Below are positions 24,827 through 33,991 of a stretch of 58,085 bases of DNA, piece after piece; position 1 is the first letter of the stretch; each line of letters opens with the position of its first letter. This DNA is from Propionibacteriaceae bacterium AM104-82 (GTDB lineage Bacteria > Actinomycetota > Actinomycetes > Propionibacteriales > Propionibacteriaceae). A program made the translations under genes and the position numbers. Below the pieces are notes generated by a model that saw nothing but the letters and a program-made list of their open reading frames with translations, ran no database searches and had not been told where the DNA came from. The stretch is taken from positions 1-58,085 of the forward strand of contig JAQDQK010000022.1 in NCBI GenBank assembly GCA_027658995.1. The letters are read 5' to 3'.

Positions 24827-26164
24827 CTACTCGTCGTCGTCGCGCAGCGCGAGCGGAAGCGGGTACAGGTCGGCCGGGTGAAGTGCCGGGTCGTCGGCCG
24901 CGAAGGTGCGGATCGGGCCGGGCGGCGTCTCGCGGGTCTCGAACCGGACGGTGACGCGGTTCTTGCCTGCGCCCCACACCCATCCCCTGCCGTGCACGTC
25001 GTGCTCGACGTCGGCACCCGGGTGGTAGTCCCCGTGGCCGCGGACCCCGCTCAACTCGACCTCGGCGTCGCCGGGCCCCTCCGCTGCCTCGGACGGGGCG
25101 GCCTCCTCCTCGCCGAAGAGCTTCTCCTGCGCCGACGTGGTGAACCCGGACACCCCGATGCCGAGCAGCCTGACGCCGCCGCGCACGTCGACCTCGTCGA
25201 GCAGCGCCAGCCCCGCTCCCCTGATGTCGTCGCGGCTGTCGGTGGCGCCGCCGAGGCTGCGCGCGATCGTGCGGGTGGTGAAGTCAGCGAAGCGGACCTT
25301 GAGGGTCACCGTCCGGGCGAACAGGCCAGCCTTCGCGAGCCGCGCGACGACCTGGCCTGCGTCGCGGCGCAGGATCGCCTGCAGTTGTGCCCGGTCGGTG
25401 AGGTCGACCGCGAAGGTGTCCTCGGTGGAGATCGACTTGGGGTCGCGGGAGGCCTCGACGGGCCGGTCGTCGCGCGCCCAGGCGAGCGCCGCGAGCCCGG
25501 CACCTGCCGACGGGCCGAGTTCGCGGATCAGCTCGGCGGGGTCGGCGCCGCGCAGGTCCTCGACGGTGTAGAGCCCGATGGTGATGAGGCGCTGCTCGGT
25601 CGCCGGCCCGACGCCGGGGATCGCGCGCACGGGCATCGGGGCGATGAAGTCCAACTCCTCGCCGGGCTGGAGGATGCGCGCGCCGTCGGGCTTTGCGGCC
25701 TCGCTGGCGAGCTTGGCGAGGAACTTGGCGGATCCGACGCCCACCGATGCGGTCAGGCCTTCGGTGCGACGGGTCAGCTCGGCGCGCAGCCACGCGACGC
25801 GCTCGACCAGGTCCGCGTCGGCCCACTCGCTGGGGCCGAGGTCGACGAAGGCCTCGTCGAAGCTGAGCGGCTCCACCAGGGGCGAGACCTCGCGCAGCAA
25901 CCCCATCACGATCCGCGACGACTCGCGGTATGCCCCGAACCGGCCGCCCAGGAAGGCGGCGTGCGGGGCGCGGCGCTTGGCCTCCGCGCCGGACATGGCC
26001 GAGCGCACCCCGAAGACGCGGGCCTCATAGGACGCCGTCGCGACGACCCCGCGCGGGCCTGAGCCGCCGACCACGACCGCCTTGCCGCGCAGCGACGGCT
26101 TGTCGCGCTGCTCGACGGCCGCGAAGAACGCGTCCAGGTCGAGGTGCAGGATGCGACGGGCCAC
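24827..26164 (-). CDS. dinB: DNA polymerase IV (Y family)
   Basis: 445 residues. Catalytic acidic residues are in LHLDLDAFF (Asp 9 and 11) and SFDEAF near residues 98-103; the YEARVFGVRSAM and GVGSAKFLAKLASE motifs of DinB follow, and the little-finger domain runs to about 350. A C-terminal extension of about 90 residues (acidic linker then GRGWVWGAGKNRVTVRFET) is the extra segment commonly seen in actinobacterial DinB2-like enzymes. It is a translesion polymerase. The gene is convergent with the LacI gene. Start GTG 26164 gives the intact N-terminal motif. Confidence 0.93.
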   Translation of the reverse strand: MARRILHLDLDAFFAAVEQRDKPSLRGKAVVVGGSGPRGVVATASYEARVFGVRSAMSGAEAKRRAPHAAFLGGRFGAYRESSRIVMGLLREVSPLVEPLSFDEAFVDLGPSEWADADLVERVAWLRAELTRRTEGLTASVGVGSAKFLAKLASEAAKPDGARILQPGEELDFIAPMPVRAIPGVGPATEQRLITIGLYTVEDLRGADPAELIRELGPSAGAGLAALAWARDDRPVEASRDPKSISTEDTFAVDLTDRAQLQAILRRDAGQVVARLAKAGLFARTVTLKVRFADFTTRTIARSLGGATDSRDDIRGAGLALLDEVDVRGGVRLLGIGVSGFTTSAQEKLFGEEEAAPSEAAEGPGDAEVELSGVRGHGDYHPGADVEHDVHGRGWVWGAGKNRVTVRFETRETPPGPIRTFAADDPALHPADLYPLPLALRDDDE

Positions 26165-26198
26165 GCCCCGAGGTTAGCCGCTTCGTCGGACGTTTCGC

Positions 26199-27584
26199 TC
26201 AGCCGAGTGCGCGGTTACTGCGCAGGATGCCGCGCGGGTCGGTGGTGGCCTTCACGGCACGCAACCGCTCGAGGCTCGCCTGGTCCCACCACTGCGCGGC
26301 CTGGCCGTGCTCGATGAAGTTCATCACGGTGCGACCCGCGCTGGCGCCTGCCACGCTGCCGATCATCTCCGCGAGGGCGCCATGCATCATCGGCGCCAGT
26401 TCCGGGCCGGGCAGTTGGGCGACGCCGTTGATGACGAACGGTTCGGCGATCGGGCCATGACAGCCGCCCGCGCCCGCGCGCGCAAGGGCGCCGCCGAGTT
26501 GCCTGATCTGCACGACACCCAGCGGGCACTGCGTCTCCGGGCCGATCACCGAGATCAGCGAGTCGACGGTGGCGTCGTCGAGGTGGTTGAGCAGCGTGGA
26601 GCGCATCACGAAGTAGCCGGGCTCCGTCGGCTCCCCGGCAAGTTCCGGCACCCGCTCGACGGGCACCGGCCCGACGGCGTCCATCACGCTGCCCGGCACC
26701 GCGCGCAGCGGCGCGAGGAGTTCGTCCAGTTCGGCCGCCCCTCCCAGGTGGGTCACGACCACGGCCGTGAACCGGCCGCCGCGCAGCGGTTCGGGGATCT
26801 CGGGCAGCGGCGGGAAGTTCAGGGCGTGCCACCACGCGGTGAACGTGTCGGGCGCCGCGGCCGACACGTCGCGGAAGGCGCGCAGCACGTCCGCCATCGC
26901 CTCGGCGGGCCACAGCAACTGGCCGCCGTGGATCGTCGGGGCGGGATGCAGCGCCAGTTCGAGGGCGACCACGACGACGAGGTCTCCCCCGCCTCCCCGC
27001 AGCGCCCACAGCAGTTCGGGGTCGGTGTTCGCGTCGATCCTGCGCAGCCGCCCCATGCCGTCGACGACGTCGGCCGCCAGGATCGAGTCGCAGCCCAGAC
27101 CGAAGGCGCGGCTGAACCAACTCAGCCCTCCGCCGAGCGTCAGCCCTGTGGCGCTCGGGTCCGGATTGGAGCCGACCAGGAACGTCAGCCCGGTCCCTGC
27201 CAACGCCGCGGCGAGCGCGCCCGCGCTGACGCCCGCGCCGATCCTGACGGTGGCGGCCTCCGCGTCGACGGAGATCTCGTCCAATCGGCCGGTGCGCACG
27301 ATCAGGGCTCCCTCGGCGGTGTCGTGGGCGCCGTGCCCGGTGGGCTGGACCAGCACCTGCACGCCCATCTCGTTGGCCCATCTGACGGCGGCGAGCACGT
27401 CGGCAACGTCGGCGGCGTCGAGGACGCCAAGCGGTTGCTGCTCGACCATCAGCAGCCAGGGTGCCCGCACGAGATCCCAGTCGGCATCCCCAGGGATGCC
27501 GAGATGGCCGTTGATCCGCGACCGCAGTGTCGCGATCGCCTCTGTCGAGAGCTCGGCTCCCGCCTTGATGGACGTGGTCGACAT
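26199..27584 (-). CDS. FAD-binding oxidoreductase (berberine-bridge/PCMH type)
   Basis: 461 residues. The PCMH FAD-binding domain spans about 35-210: VLVQPTGHGAHDTAEGALIV, then VRIGAGVSAGALAAAL and GLTLGGGLSWFSRAFGLGCD. The C-terminal region ends with the BBE-like AVKATTDPRGILRSNRALG. The His of TGHGA is in the place used for covalent FAD attachment, but the usual RGGGH motif is changed to PTGH. The start ATG 27584 has GGGGAGG upstream. The same frame stays open into the upstream regulator by accident of its frameshift, so the apparent giant protein is not real. The regulator just upstream on the same strand may control it; the substrate is unknown. Confidence 0.85.
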   Translation of the reverse strand: MSTTSIKAGAELSTEAIATLRSRINGHLGIPGDADWDLVRAPWLLMVEQQPLGVLDAADVADVLAAVRWANEMGVQVLVQPTGHGAHDTAEGALIVRTGRLDEISVDAEAATVRIGAGVSAGALAAALAGTGLTFLVGSNPDPSATGLTLGGGLSWFSRAFGLGCDSILAADVVDGMGRLRRIDANTDPELLWALRGGGGDLVVVVALELALHPAPTIHGGQLLWPAEAMADVLRAFRDVSAAAPDTFTAWWHALNFPPLPEIPEPLRGGRFTAVVVTHLGGAAELDELLAPLRAVPGSVMDAVGPVPVERVPELAGEPTEPGYFVMRSTLLNHLDDATVDSLISVIGPETQCPLGVVQIRQLGGALARAGAGGCHGPIAEPFVINGVAQLPGPELAPMMHGALAEMIGSVAGASAGRTVMNFIEHGQAAQWWDQASLERLRAVKATTDPRGILRSNRALG

Positions 27585-27877
27585 CGGTCCTCCCCAGGAA
27601 CTCGTGCGGGCAGTCCTGATGCCGCCCCCCGGAAAAGATTCGTCCCCGAATCTGTTGTCCCGCTTGCCCGGCACTTGCCACCCCTGTCGGCGGGGCATTC
27701 GCGGGCGCACAACTCGACCTGCGCTCGACCGGCCCGCCGCTTCGGCGCCATTGTGCGAGCCCCCGTGACCCATCGGAGCGGGACCGCCGGGCGCCTCAGA
27801 GCGAAACCACCCGCAAGGGTGCAGGCCCGACCGCCCGCTGGTTGGGCGGCGGCAACGCACCGTGCCGGGGCGGATGC
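27585..27877. other. 293-bp spacer between regulator and oxidoreductase
   Basis: No gene supported. It contains a short hairpin (CCGCCC 27831-27836 with GGGCGG 27844-27849) just past the regulator stop, a possible terminator on the minus strand, and an AT-poor stretch where the oxidoreductase promoter must lie. Confidence 0.4.
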
Positions 27878-29753
27878 TTAGTCGACGATCCGGTCCAGGT
27901 TGCGTGCGGCGCGCATCAGCCGCCCTGCCCGGTCGTGGAGGCGGACGCGGCGCGCGGCGCGCGGCGCTCAGTTCGCTGGAGACGCACTTGCGGGCCACCG
28001 CGTGCGCGAAGGCGTAGTTGACGCCGTCCTCGACGAGCAGCCCGGCCGCCATCGCGACGTCCAGGTCGACGAGGACCTCGTCGAGCGGCCGCCCCACCAG
28101 TTGGGCGAGCGCCTCGGGCGCGATCTCGTCCATCACGGAGGCGGCCACCAGCAGGCTCGCCACCGACGCGGGCAGGCCGTGCAGGCGTTCCCGCAGCACG
28201 TCGCGGATCCCCTCCGGTAACTGCGGGTCCGACGGGTCGAGCGCCGCGTCGTGGCCGGGATCGGCGCCCGCGGCGAGCAACGCCGCGTACTGGAGCACGA
28301 AGAACGGGTTACCGCCCGTGAGGTTCGCGACGGCGTCGTCGAGTTCGGCGAAGTGGCGGCCGAGCCTGCTGCCCAGTAACTCCGCGACGGCCTCCTTCGG
28401 GAGCGCGTCGATTTTGACGTGCGTTGCGCCCGAACGGGAAAGTTGCGCGACGCATTCCAGCAGCGGTGGCCCCGGCACGACCGAGGTGCGCCTGGTCGCG
28501 ACCAGCAGGATGGGCGCGGGGATCCTGGTGCGGGCCACCAGCGCGAGCAGTTGGAGCGTCGCGGGATCGGCCCAGTGCAGGTCCTCGATCGCGACGAGCA
28601 GCGGGGTCGCGTCCGCCGCCTCCCGCAGCAGCGTCAGCACCGACTCGGCCGAGGTGGCGGGCCGCCTTGGCGGGCCGTGGTGCTCCGGGGCCTCACCGTT
28701 CAGCGGGGCGACCACCTCGGCCCACGGCCACAGCGGCGGCGCGAGCCGGCCGGGATGGTTCTGGCCGCGCACCACCCGGAAGCCCCGCTCGACGGCGAGC
28801 CGCGCCAACGCGTCGAGATAGGCCGTCTTGCCCGAGCCCGCCTCGCCCTCCACGAGCAGGGCCCGCGCGCTGCGGTCGGCAAGGCAGCCGTCGAGCGCCT
28901 CGACCCCCTGGGCGAGTTGGGCGTCGCGTCCGACCAGCAGCGCCTCGCGCCGCGGTCGCCCGGCGGCCGCAGGCAGGACCGCGGCCGGCTCGGCAAGGTA
29001 GTCGCGCAGCGCCTCGTCGTCGTGGCGCAGGATCGCCTCCTCCACCGACTCGGTCGCAAGGGTCGGGTGGACTCCCAACTCCTCGGCCATCGTCAGCCGC
29101 AGGTGGCGAAGGGTGGCGAGCGCGTCGGCCTGCCTGCCGTCGCGGTACTGCGCAAGGGCGAGCAGGCACCAGACGGGTTCCCGGAAGTAGTACTCCTCCG
29201 CCATCGCGCGCAGCAGTCGCACCGCCTCGGCCCACCTGCCGCCGCGGAGAAGTGCCTTTGCGTGGGCGAGGCGCAGGTCGGCGTACAGGTCCGTGAGCCG
29301 GTCGGCGTGGCGGCGCGGCCCCTCGATCTCGATGCCCGCGTAGGGCGGCTGCCAGCGGGCCGCGAGCGCGGCGCACTCGGCCGCGTCCGGCTCGCGCTGG
29401 GCAAGGAGCCGGGTGGCACCGTCCTCGAAGCTCCACAGGTCGACGGTGGCGGCCGCGGCGTCGAGAAGGTAGCCCGACGGCGTGCTGGCGATCGGGCCGT
29501 TCGCGCCGCGGGAGCGACCCGGGTCGAGCAGGGAACGCAGCCGCGAGATCGCCACCTGCAGCAGCCCGAGGGTCGAGGCGGCGGCGTCGGCGCCCCACAC
29601 GTCGGTCGCCAGGCGCTGGGGGCTCACGGGCACGCCACGGGAGGCGAGCAGGCAGGCGAGAACCTGTCGTTCGCGCGACCGGGAGATCGGCACCTCGTCG
29701 GCGTCGATCAGAACCCGGACATGCCCGAAGGCGACGAACCGCACACCTCCCAC
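27878..29753 (-). CDS. SARP/BTAD regulator with AAA ATPase domain, frameshifted near the 3' end
   Basis: About 625 residues if repaired. An N-terminal OmpR-like winged helix (about 1-95; SRERQVLACLLASRG) and BTAD helical domain (about 100-245; RWAEAVRLLRAMAEEYYFREP) are followed by an AAA domain with Walker A EGEAGSGKTA near residue 305 and Walker B LLVAIEDLHWAD near 395. The frame slips in a GCGCC-rich tract near 27945-27970: the natural continuation (RVRLHDRAGRLMRAARNL) lies in another frame and ends at TAA 27878-27880. Either a real mutation or a sequence error. The protein is shorter than usual SARP-ATPases, lacking TPR repeats. It sits upstream of the FAD oxidoreductase and is probably its regulator. 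Confidence 0.75.
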
Positions 29754-29898
29754 ACGAGGATGCTAATACCGGATCCGGGGGTTTCAGAGGGGTTCCGCCG
29801 AGCGCGACCTGAGCCTCCGGCGCGACTCCTTGTCGGGCCATTTCGGCGTTTCGGGGAGGTACCACCCGTTCCTCGGAAGGGGTGGCCGATGAGCGAGT

Positions 29899-30807
29899 TC
29901 ACCGCGCCCCGTCGGCCGCCGACGCGCCGTCGCGCCCCTTGTCCGTCAGTTCCCACCCGTGCGCCGTCCGCACAGCCATGCCGTCTGCCTCGAGCCGCGC
30001 CCGGTAGGTCGCCATGCCCCTCTCCCCCTTCGCCCGGAACAGCCGCATCAGGCGCGGCAGCAGGTTGGGAAACATGGTGCCGAAGCGCACCAGCAGCGAT
30101 TCGGAGTACCTCGGATAGATCTCGAGGCGGGGCTTGTCGAGCAGGCGCGCGATCGCGGCCGCGACCATCGCGGGCGGCTGCGGCGGATCCTGGAACTGCA
30201 TCGAGTTGCCGCCCTCGACGGCCTCCTGACGCAGCATCGGGGTGTCGGTCGCCGACGGCAGCACCGACGAGACCGTGATGCCCTTGGCGGCAAGGTCCAG
30301 CCCGATGGCGAGCATCGCGCCGCGCAGGCCGAACTTGGATGCGGTGTAGATGGGTGTCTCGCCGAGCGGGAAGATGCCGCCGAGGGAGACGGTCGTGATG
30401 ACGCGCGGGTCGCGGGAAGCACGCAGCAGCGGGATCGCGAGCCGCGTCGTGATCAGCGGCGAGAGCAGGTTCACCTCGAGTTCGCGTCGGATGCTGGCGA
30501 CGTCGCGCTCGTCGAAGCGCTCCGAACTGGACATCCCGACGTTGTTGATGAGGACGTCGAGCCTGCCCAGGTCGCGCCCGAGGTCGTCGATCAGGCGGCG
30601 GACGTCGTCCTCGACGGTGAGGTCGGCCGGGTAGGCACGGTGCCCGGTGCCTGGCAGCGAGGCGGCGACCCGTTCGGCCCGGTCGCCGCGCAGGTCGATG
30701 ACGGCGAAGCGGGCGCCGCGGCGGGCCGCCTCCGGCATGAAGGCTCCTGCGATGCCACCCGCGCCGCCTGTGATCGCGATGATCCTGCCGCGGTAGTCGT
30801 AGCTCAT
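29899..30807 (-). CDS. short-chain dehydrogenase/reductase
   Basis: 302 residues. Classical SDR: cofactor motif TGGAGGIAG at about residues 13-21, NNVG, the catalytic Ser in VSLGG and YTASK with catalytic Tyr/Lys near 155-159. An extended C-terminus of about 60 residues follows the Rossmann core. The ATG overlaps the stop of the upstream flavin monooxygenase by 4 nt, so the two are coupled; the pair resembles known monooxygenase/dehydrogenase pairs that oxidise ketones and alcohols. The substrate is not known. Confidence 0.88.
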   Translation of the reverse strand: MSYDYRGRIIAITGGAGGIAGAFMPEAARRGARFAVIDLRGDRAERVAASLPGTGHRAYPADLTVEDDVRRLIDDLGRDLGRLDVLINNVGMSSSERFDERDVASIRRELEVNLLSPLITTRLAIPLLRASRDPRVITTVSLGGIFPLGETPIYTASKFGLRGAMLAIGLDLAAKGITVSSVLPSATDTPMLRQEAVEGGNSMQFQDPPQPPAMVAAAIARLLDKPRLEIYPRYSESLLVRFGTMFPNLLPRLMRLFRAKGERGMATYRARLEADGMAVRTAHGWELTDKGRDGASAADGAR

Positions 30808-32099
30808 CGGCCGTCCCCCGACGTGAGCGGCCAGCCGAACACGGCGCCGACCTTCACGAGATGCGCGACGAACGCGTCGGAGTCGACGTAGCCCTTGTGT
30901 CGCGGGGATCTGTCGAACCGGAGGCCGTTGTTGAGCGGGGCGCGGTCGTCGGCGATCAGGTCCTCGAAGTCGCGGCGCTTGACGGGGTCGCGCTCGGCGA
31001 GGTAGCCGGCGAGCAGGTGCGACTGCAGGTCGAACAGCCGGTAGGCGCCGGAATTGGTCTCGATGAAGCCGACGGTGTAGAGCCCGCGGTGCCTGCGGGA
31101 GAAGGCGTTGAGGTACAGATCGTCGGGGTGCTGCTGGTCGCCGAACCAGCGCTGCGCGAACGGGACGGCGTGCCGGTAGCCGGTGGCGAGCAGGATCAGG
31201 TCGAAGTCGGCTGCGCTGCCGTCGGTGAACGTGACGGTGCTTCCGGAGGCCGAGGCGATCCCGACGCGGGCCGTGACGTCGCCGTGGCGGAGGTGGTGCA
31301 GCAGTTGGTCGTTCATGACGGGGTGGGTCTCGAACAGCTTGTGCGTGGGCTTCTGCAGGCCCGCCTTCGTGAGGTCGCCGACGAGCAGCCGTACCACCGG
31401 TTGCAGCACCGCGCGCTCGAGGCGCTTTGGCAGGAACGAGCCCGCGCCGCCGACGATGTCGGAGGGCACCCCGAAGACGTGCTTGGGGATGAACCAGTAG
31501 CCGCGCCGCATGCTGATGCTCGCCTCCCGCGCCGACGTGGCCGCGTCGCAGGCGATATCGCACGCCGAGTTGCCGCCGCCGACCACGAGCACCCGTTTGC
31601 CGACGAACTCGTCGGAGGAGCGGTAGGTGACGGAGTGGCGGACCTCGCCCGTGAAGCCGTCGACGGCCGGCGCGTTGGGCGTCCACTGCGAGCCGGTGCA
31701 CACGATCACCGAGGCGTACCGCGCGGTCGAGGCGTCGTCGAAGGTGACCTCCCATTCGTCGCCCGAGCGGTCGAGGTCGGTGACGGCGGTGTTGAACCGG
31801 ATCGGGGCGAGGATGCGGTGCGCCACCGCGAAGTCGGTCAGGTAGCTGAGGACCTGGCGGTGGTTCGGGTAGTCAGGGAAGTGCGACGGCATCGGGAAGC
31901 CGCTGAACCCCGAGACGGTGCGGCTGGAGATGAAGTGCGCCGACTCGTACATGGGCGTGCCCGGCGCGTCGATGTCCCACACTCCGCCGGGGCCGACGTT
32001 GCGCTCGACATGGTCATAGTCGAGGCCCTTCTCACGCAGTGCCCGCGCGATCGCCAGGCCCGCTGGACCCGCCCCGATGACCAGGATCTGTGCCGACAC
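30804..32099 (-). CDS. flavin-containing monooxygenase (FMO/BVMO-like)
   Basis: 431 residues. FAD-binding GAGPAGLAIARAL at about residues 8-20; the FMO/BVMO signature-like FTGEVRHSVTY (FxGxxxHxxxY) near 150; the NADPH site VVGGGNSACDIA near 172; and LLATGYR near 300. All cofactor motifs appear intact. Start GTG 32099 gives the complete first Rossmann strand. It is the first gene of a two-gene minus-strand operon with an SDR, expected to oxygenate a small organic molecule whose product the SDR then handles; the true substrate is unknown. Confidence 0.88.
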   Translation of the reverse strand: MSAQILVIGAGPAGLAIARALREKGLDYDHVERNVGPGGVWDIDAPGTPMYESAHFISSRTVSGFSGFPMPSHFPDYPNHRQVLSYLTDFAVAHRILAPIRFNTAVTDLDRSGDEWEVTFDDASTARYASVIVCTGSQWTPNAPAVDGFTGEVRHSVTYRSSDEFVGKRVLVVGGGNSACDIACDAATSAREASISMRRGYWFIPKHVFGVPSDIVGGAGSFLPKRLERAVLQPVVRLLVGDLTKAGLQKPTHKLFETHPVMNDQLLHHLRHGDVTARVGIASASGSTVTFTDGSAADFDLILLATGYRHAVPFAQRWFGDQQHPDDLYLNAFSRRHRGLYTVGFIETNSGAYRLFDLQSHLLAGYLAERDPVKRRDFEDLIADDRAPLNNGLRFDRSPRHKGYVDSDAFVAHLVKVGAVFGWPLTSGDGR

Positions 32100-32176
32100 C
32101 TCTGCGTCCTCCCGTCGATGACCCGATCGGGGAATGCTAGGCCCGCGCGCCCTCCGAAGGGAGGGTGTTCACGAGT

Positions 32177-32653
32177 TCACCCCTTGGGGGTCGGCCGGAA
32201 CTGGACGAAGTCGTAGCCGACGTGCTGCTCGCGGGAGACCTCGGTCCACTCCTCCGGAGAAACGTAGGGGAACGTCGCCGCCCCCTCGGGGCTCTGGTGC
32301 ACGATCGTGAGGTCGAGTTCGGTCAGGTAGGGCCACGCCTCACGGTAGATCTCGGCCCCGCCTCCGACGAAGCAGGTCCGGTCGGGCGTCTGGGCTGCCA
32401 GGTCGAGCGCCTCGGTGATGGAATGGGCGACCTCGACGCCGTCGTGGTGCCACTCCTCGTCGCGGGTGACGACGATGATGCGCCGGTTCGGCAGCAGGCC
32501 GATCTGGTCCTGGGTGCGGCGCCCGAAGATGATCGTGTTGCCGGTGGTGACCCGCTTGAACCGCTTGAAGTCCTCCGGGATGTGCCACAGCATGTCCTCT
32601 CCGGAGCCGATCACACCGTTGTCGGCCACCGCCGCGATCGCAACAACCCTCAT
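32177..32653 (-). CDS. folA: dihydrofolate reductase
   Basis: 158 residues, normal length. The N-terminus AIAAVADNGVIGSGEDMLWHIPEDFKRFK holds the substrate-binding and catalytic-site sequence (LWHIPED), then GNTIIFGRRT and FVGGGAEIYREAW for NADPH. The enzyme makes tetrahydrofolate. The ATG at 32653 is preceded by AGGAGAAG. thyA is not adjacent, unlike in many bacteria. It faces the M20 gene divergently. Confidence 0.93.
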   Translation of the reverse strand: MRVVAIAAVADNGVIGSGEDMLWHIPEDFKRFKRVTTGNTIIFGRRTQDQIGLLPNRRIIVVTRDEEWHHDGVEVAHSITEALDLAAQTPDRTCFVGGGAEIYREAWPYLTELDLTIVHQSPEGAATFPYVSPEEWTEVSREQHVGYDFVQFRPTPKG

Positions 32654-32826
32654 GCTTCTCCTCTGCCTGCTTCGTCGTGGAGGCCCTGCCTCCGTCACCT
32701 GCCACCTTAACGTCGGCGCCGGCGGCGGGGCGCGGACGTCTCGGCAGCCTCGAGGGAAGGGCCCATCGGTGGGTCCCGGCCTGGATGGTCGACGGTTCGT
32801 CGCGGATTGTGACTAGGCTCTCGCCC

Positions 32827-33990
32827 ATGACGACCGAGCTGCTGCGCGCGCTGAAGGCGGGGATCGCCGAGGCCCTGCCCCAGGCCGCCGCGCTGCGGCG
32901 CGCGCTGCACGCCCAGCCTCGGCTGAGCGGCCAGGAGGCCGACACCCGCGAAGCCATGACCCGCTCGCTCGACTGGCTCGACTGGACGCCGATCGCGACG
33001 ACCGGGGCCTGGAGCCGCACCGGTCCTGCCGGCCCCGCCGTCGGCCTCCGGGCCGAACTCGACGCGCTACCCGTCAGCGAGGTGACCGCCGTCGAGTGGG
33101 AGTCGCGGGTGCCCGGCGTGATGCACGCCTGCGGCCACGACGTCCACATGGCGGCCCTGTGGGCGTTCCTGACGGCGGCGCGCAGGCTCGACCTGCCCGC
33201 GGCGGTGGTGCCGATCCTCCAGCCGCGCGAGGAGGTGACCCCTCCAGGGGCGGGCGACGTGGTGTCCTCCGGCCTGCTCGAGGAGCAGGAGGTCGAGGCC
33301 ATGATCGGCGTGCACGTGCAGCCGGGCATCGAGGCAGGGATCGTCTCGACCGGCGCCGGGGCCGTCAACGCCGCCTACGACTCGTTCGAGATCGTGGTGT
33401 CTGGCTCCCCCGCGCACGGCGCCTACCCGCACCTTGCCGTCGACCCCATCACGGCGCTCGCGGCGATCATCGGGGAGGTCTCGTCGCTGCCGAGCAGGCT
33501 GATCAACCCGCTGCACGCGACGGTGGTGTCGTTCGGGCAGATCTCGGGAGGCACCGCCCCCAACGTCATCCCCGACACGGCCCGCTGCAAGGGCACCATC
33601 CGCACCTTCCACCAGGCCGACCGGGAACTCCTGCACGGAGCCATCGCCCGGACCGCGGAGGGCGTCGCCGCTGCGCGCGGAGCGACGGCCACCACGCGGT
33701 TCGTGACGGGCGGCCCCGCGCTGATCAACGACCCGGGGTTGGTGCGCCGCGCGGACCATCACCTCTCGGGCCTTGGCGTCACGGTCGCGGAGACGCCGTT
33801 CCGCTCGTGCGGCTCCGACGACTTCGCCGAATACGGCACCGCGACGGCGTCGCTGATGTGCTTCGTGGGGACCGGCAGGATCAACGGGGTCGGCCTGCAC
33901 CACGGCGCTTACCTCCCCGGCCGCGACGCTATCGAACTGGCCGCCGTCGCCTTCGCGGGAGGCTATGCGGCGGCCGTCGACGCGCTCTGA
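32827..33990 (+). CDS. M20-family amidohydrolase
   Basis: 387 residues of the M20 aminoacylase-1-like family. Metal-binding motifs: LRAELDALP near residues 77-85, MHACGHDVHMA near 99-109 and the Glu pair in QPREEVTPPG near 135. A dimerisation lid with VSGSPAHGAYPHLAVDP is typical of IAA-amidohydrolase/hippurate hydrolase relatives. It should hydrolyse an N-acyl amino acid or peptide-like amide in the cytoplasm (no signal peptide). ATG 32827 is used because the long upstream frame overlaps the folA promoter region. Confidence 0.88.
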   Translation: MTTELLRALKAGIAEALPQAAALRRALHAQPRLSGQEADTREAMTRSLDWLDWTPIATTGAWSRTGPAGPAVGLRAELDALPVSEVTAVEWESRVPGVMHACGHDVHMAALWAFLTAARRLDLPAAVVPILQPREEVTPPGAGDVVSSGLLEEQEVEAMIGVHVQPGIEAGIVSTGAGAVNAAYDSFEIVVSGSPAHGAYPHLAVDPITALAAIIGEVSSLPSRLINPLHATVVSFGQISGGTAPNVIPDTARCKGTIRTFHQADRELLHGAIARTAEGVAAARGATATTRFVTGGPALINDPGLVRRADHHLSGLGVTVAETPFRSCGSDDFAEYGTATASLMCFVGTGRINGVGLHHGAYLPGRDAIELAAVAFAGGYAAAVDAL

Positions 33991-33991
33991 A

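Noticed and set aside
26199..29753. A single 1184-residue SARP-ATPase-oxidoreductase fusion
   Set aside because: The linker is low-complexity Arg/Pro sequence; the regulator's natural end lies in another frame and the oxidoreductase has its own ribosome-binding site and ATG.
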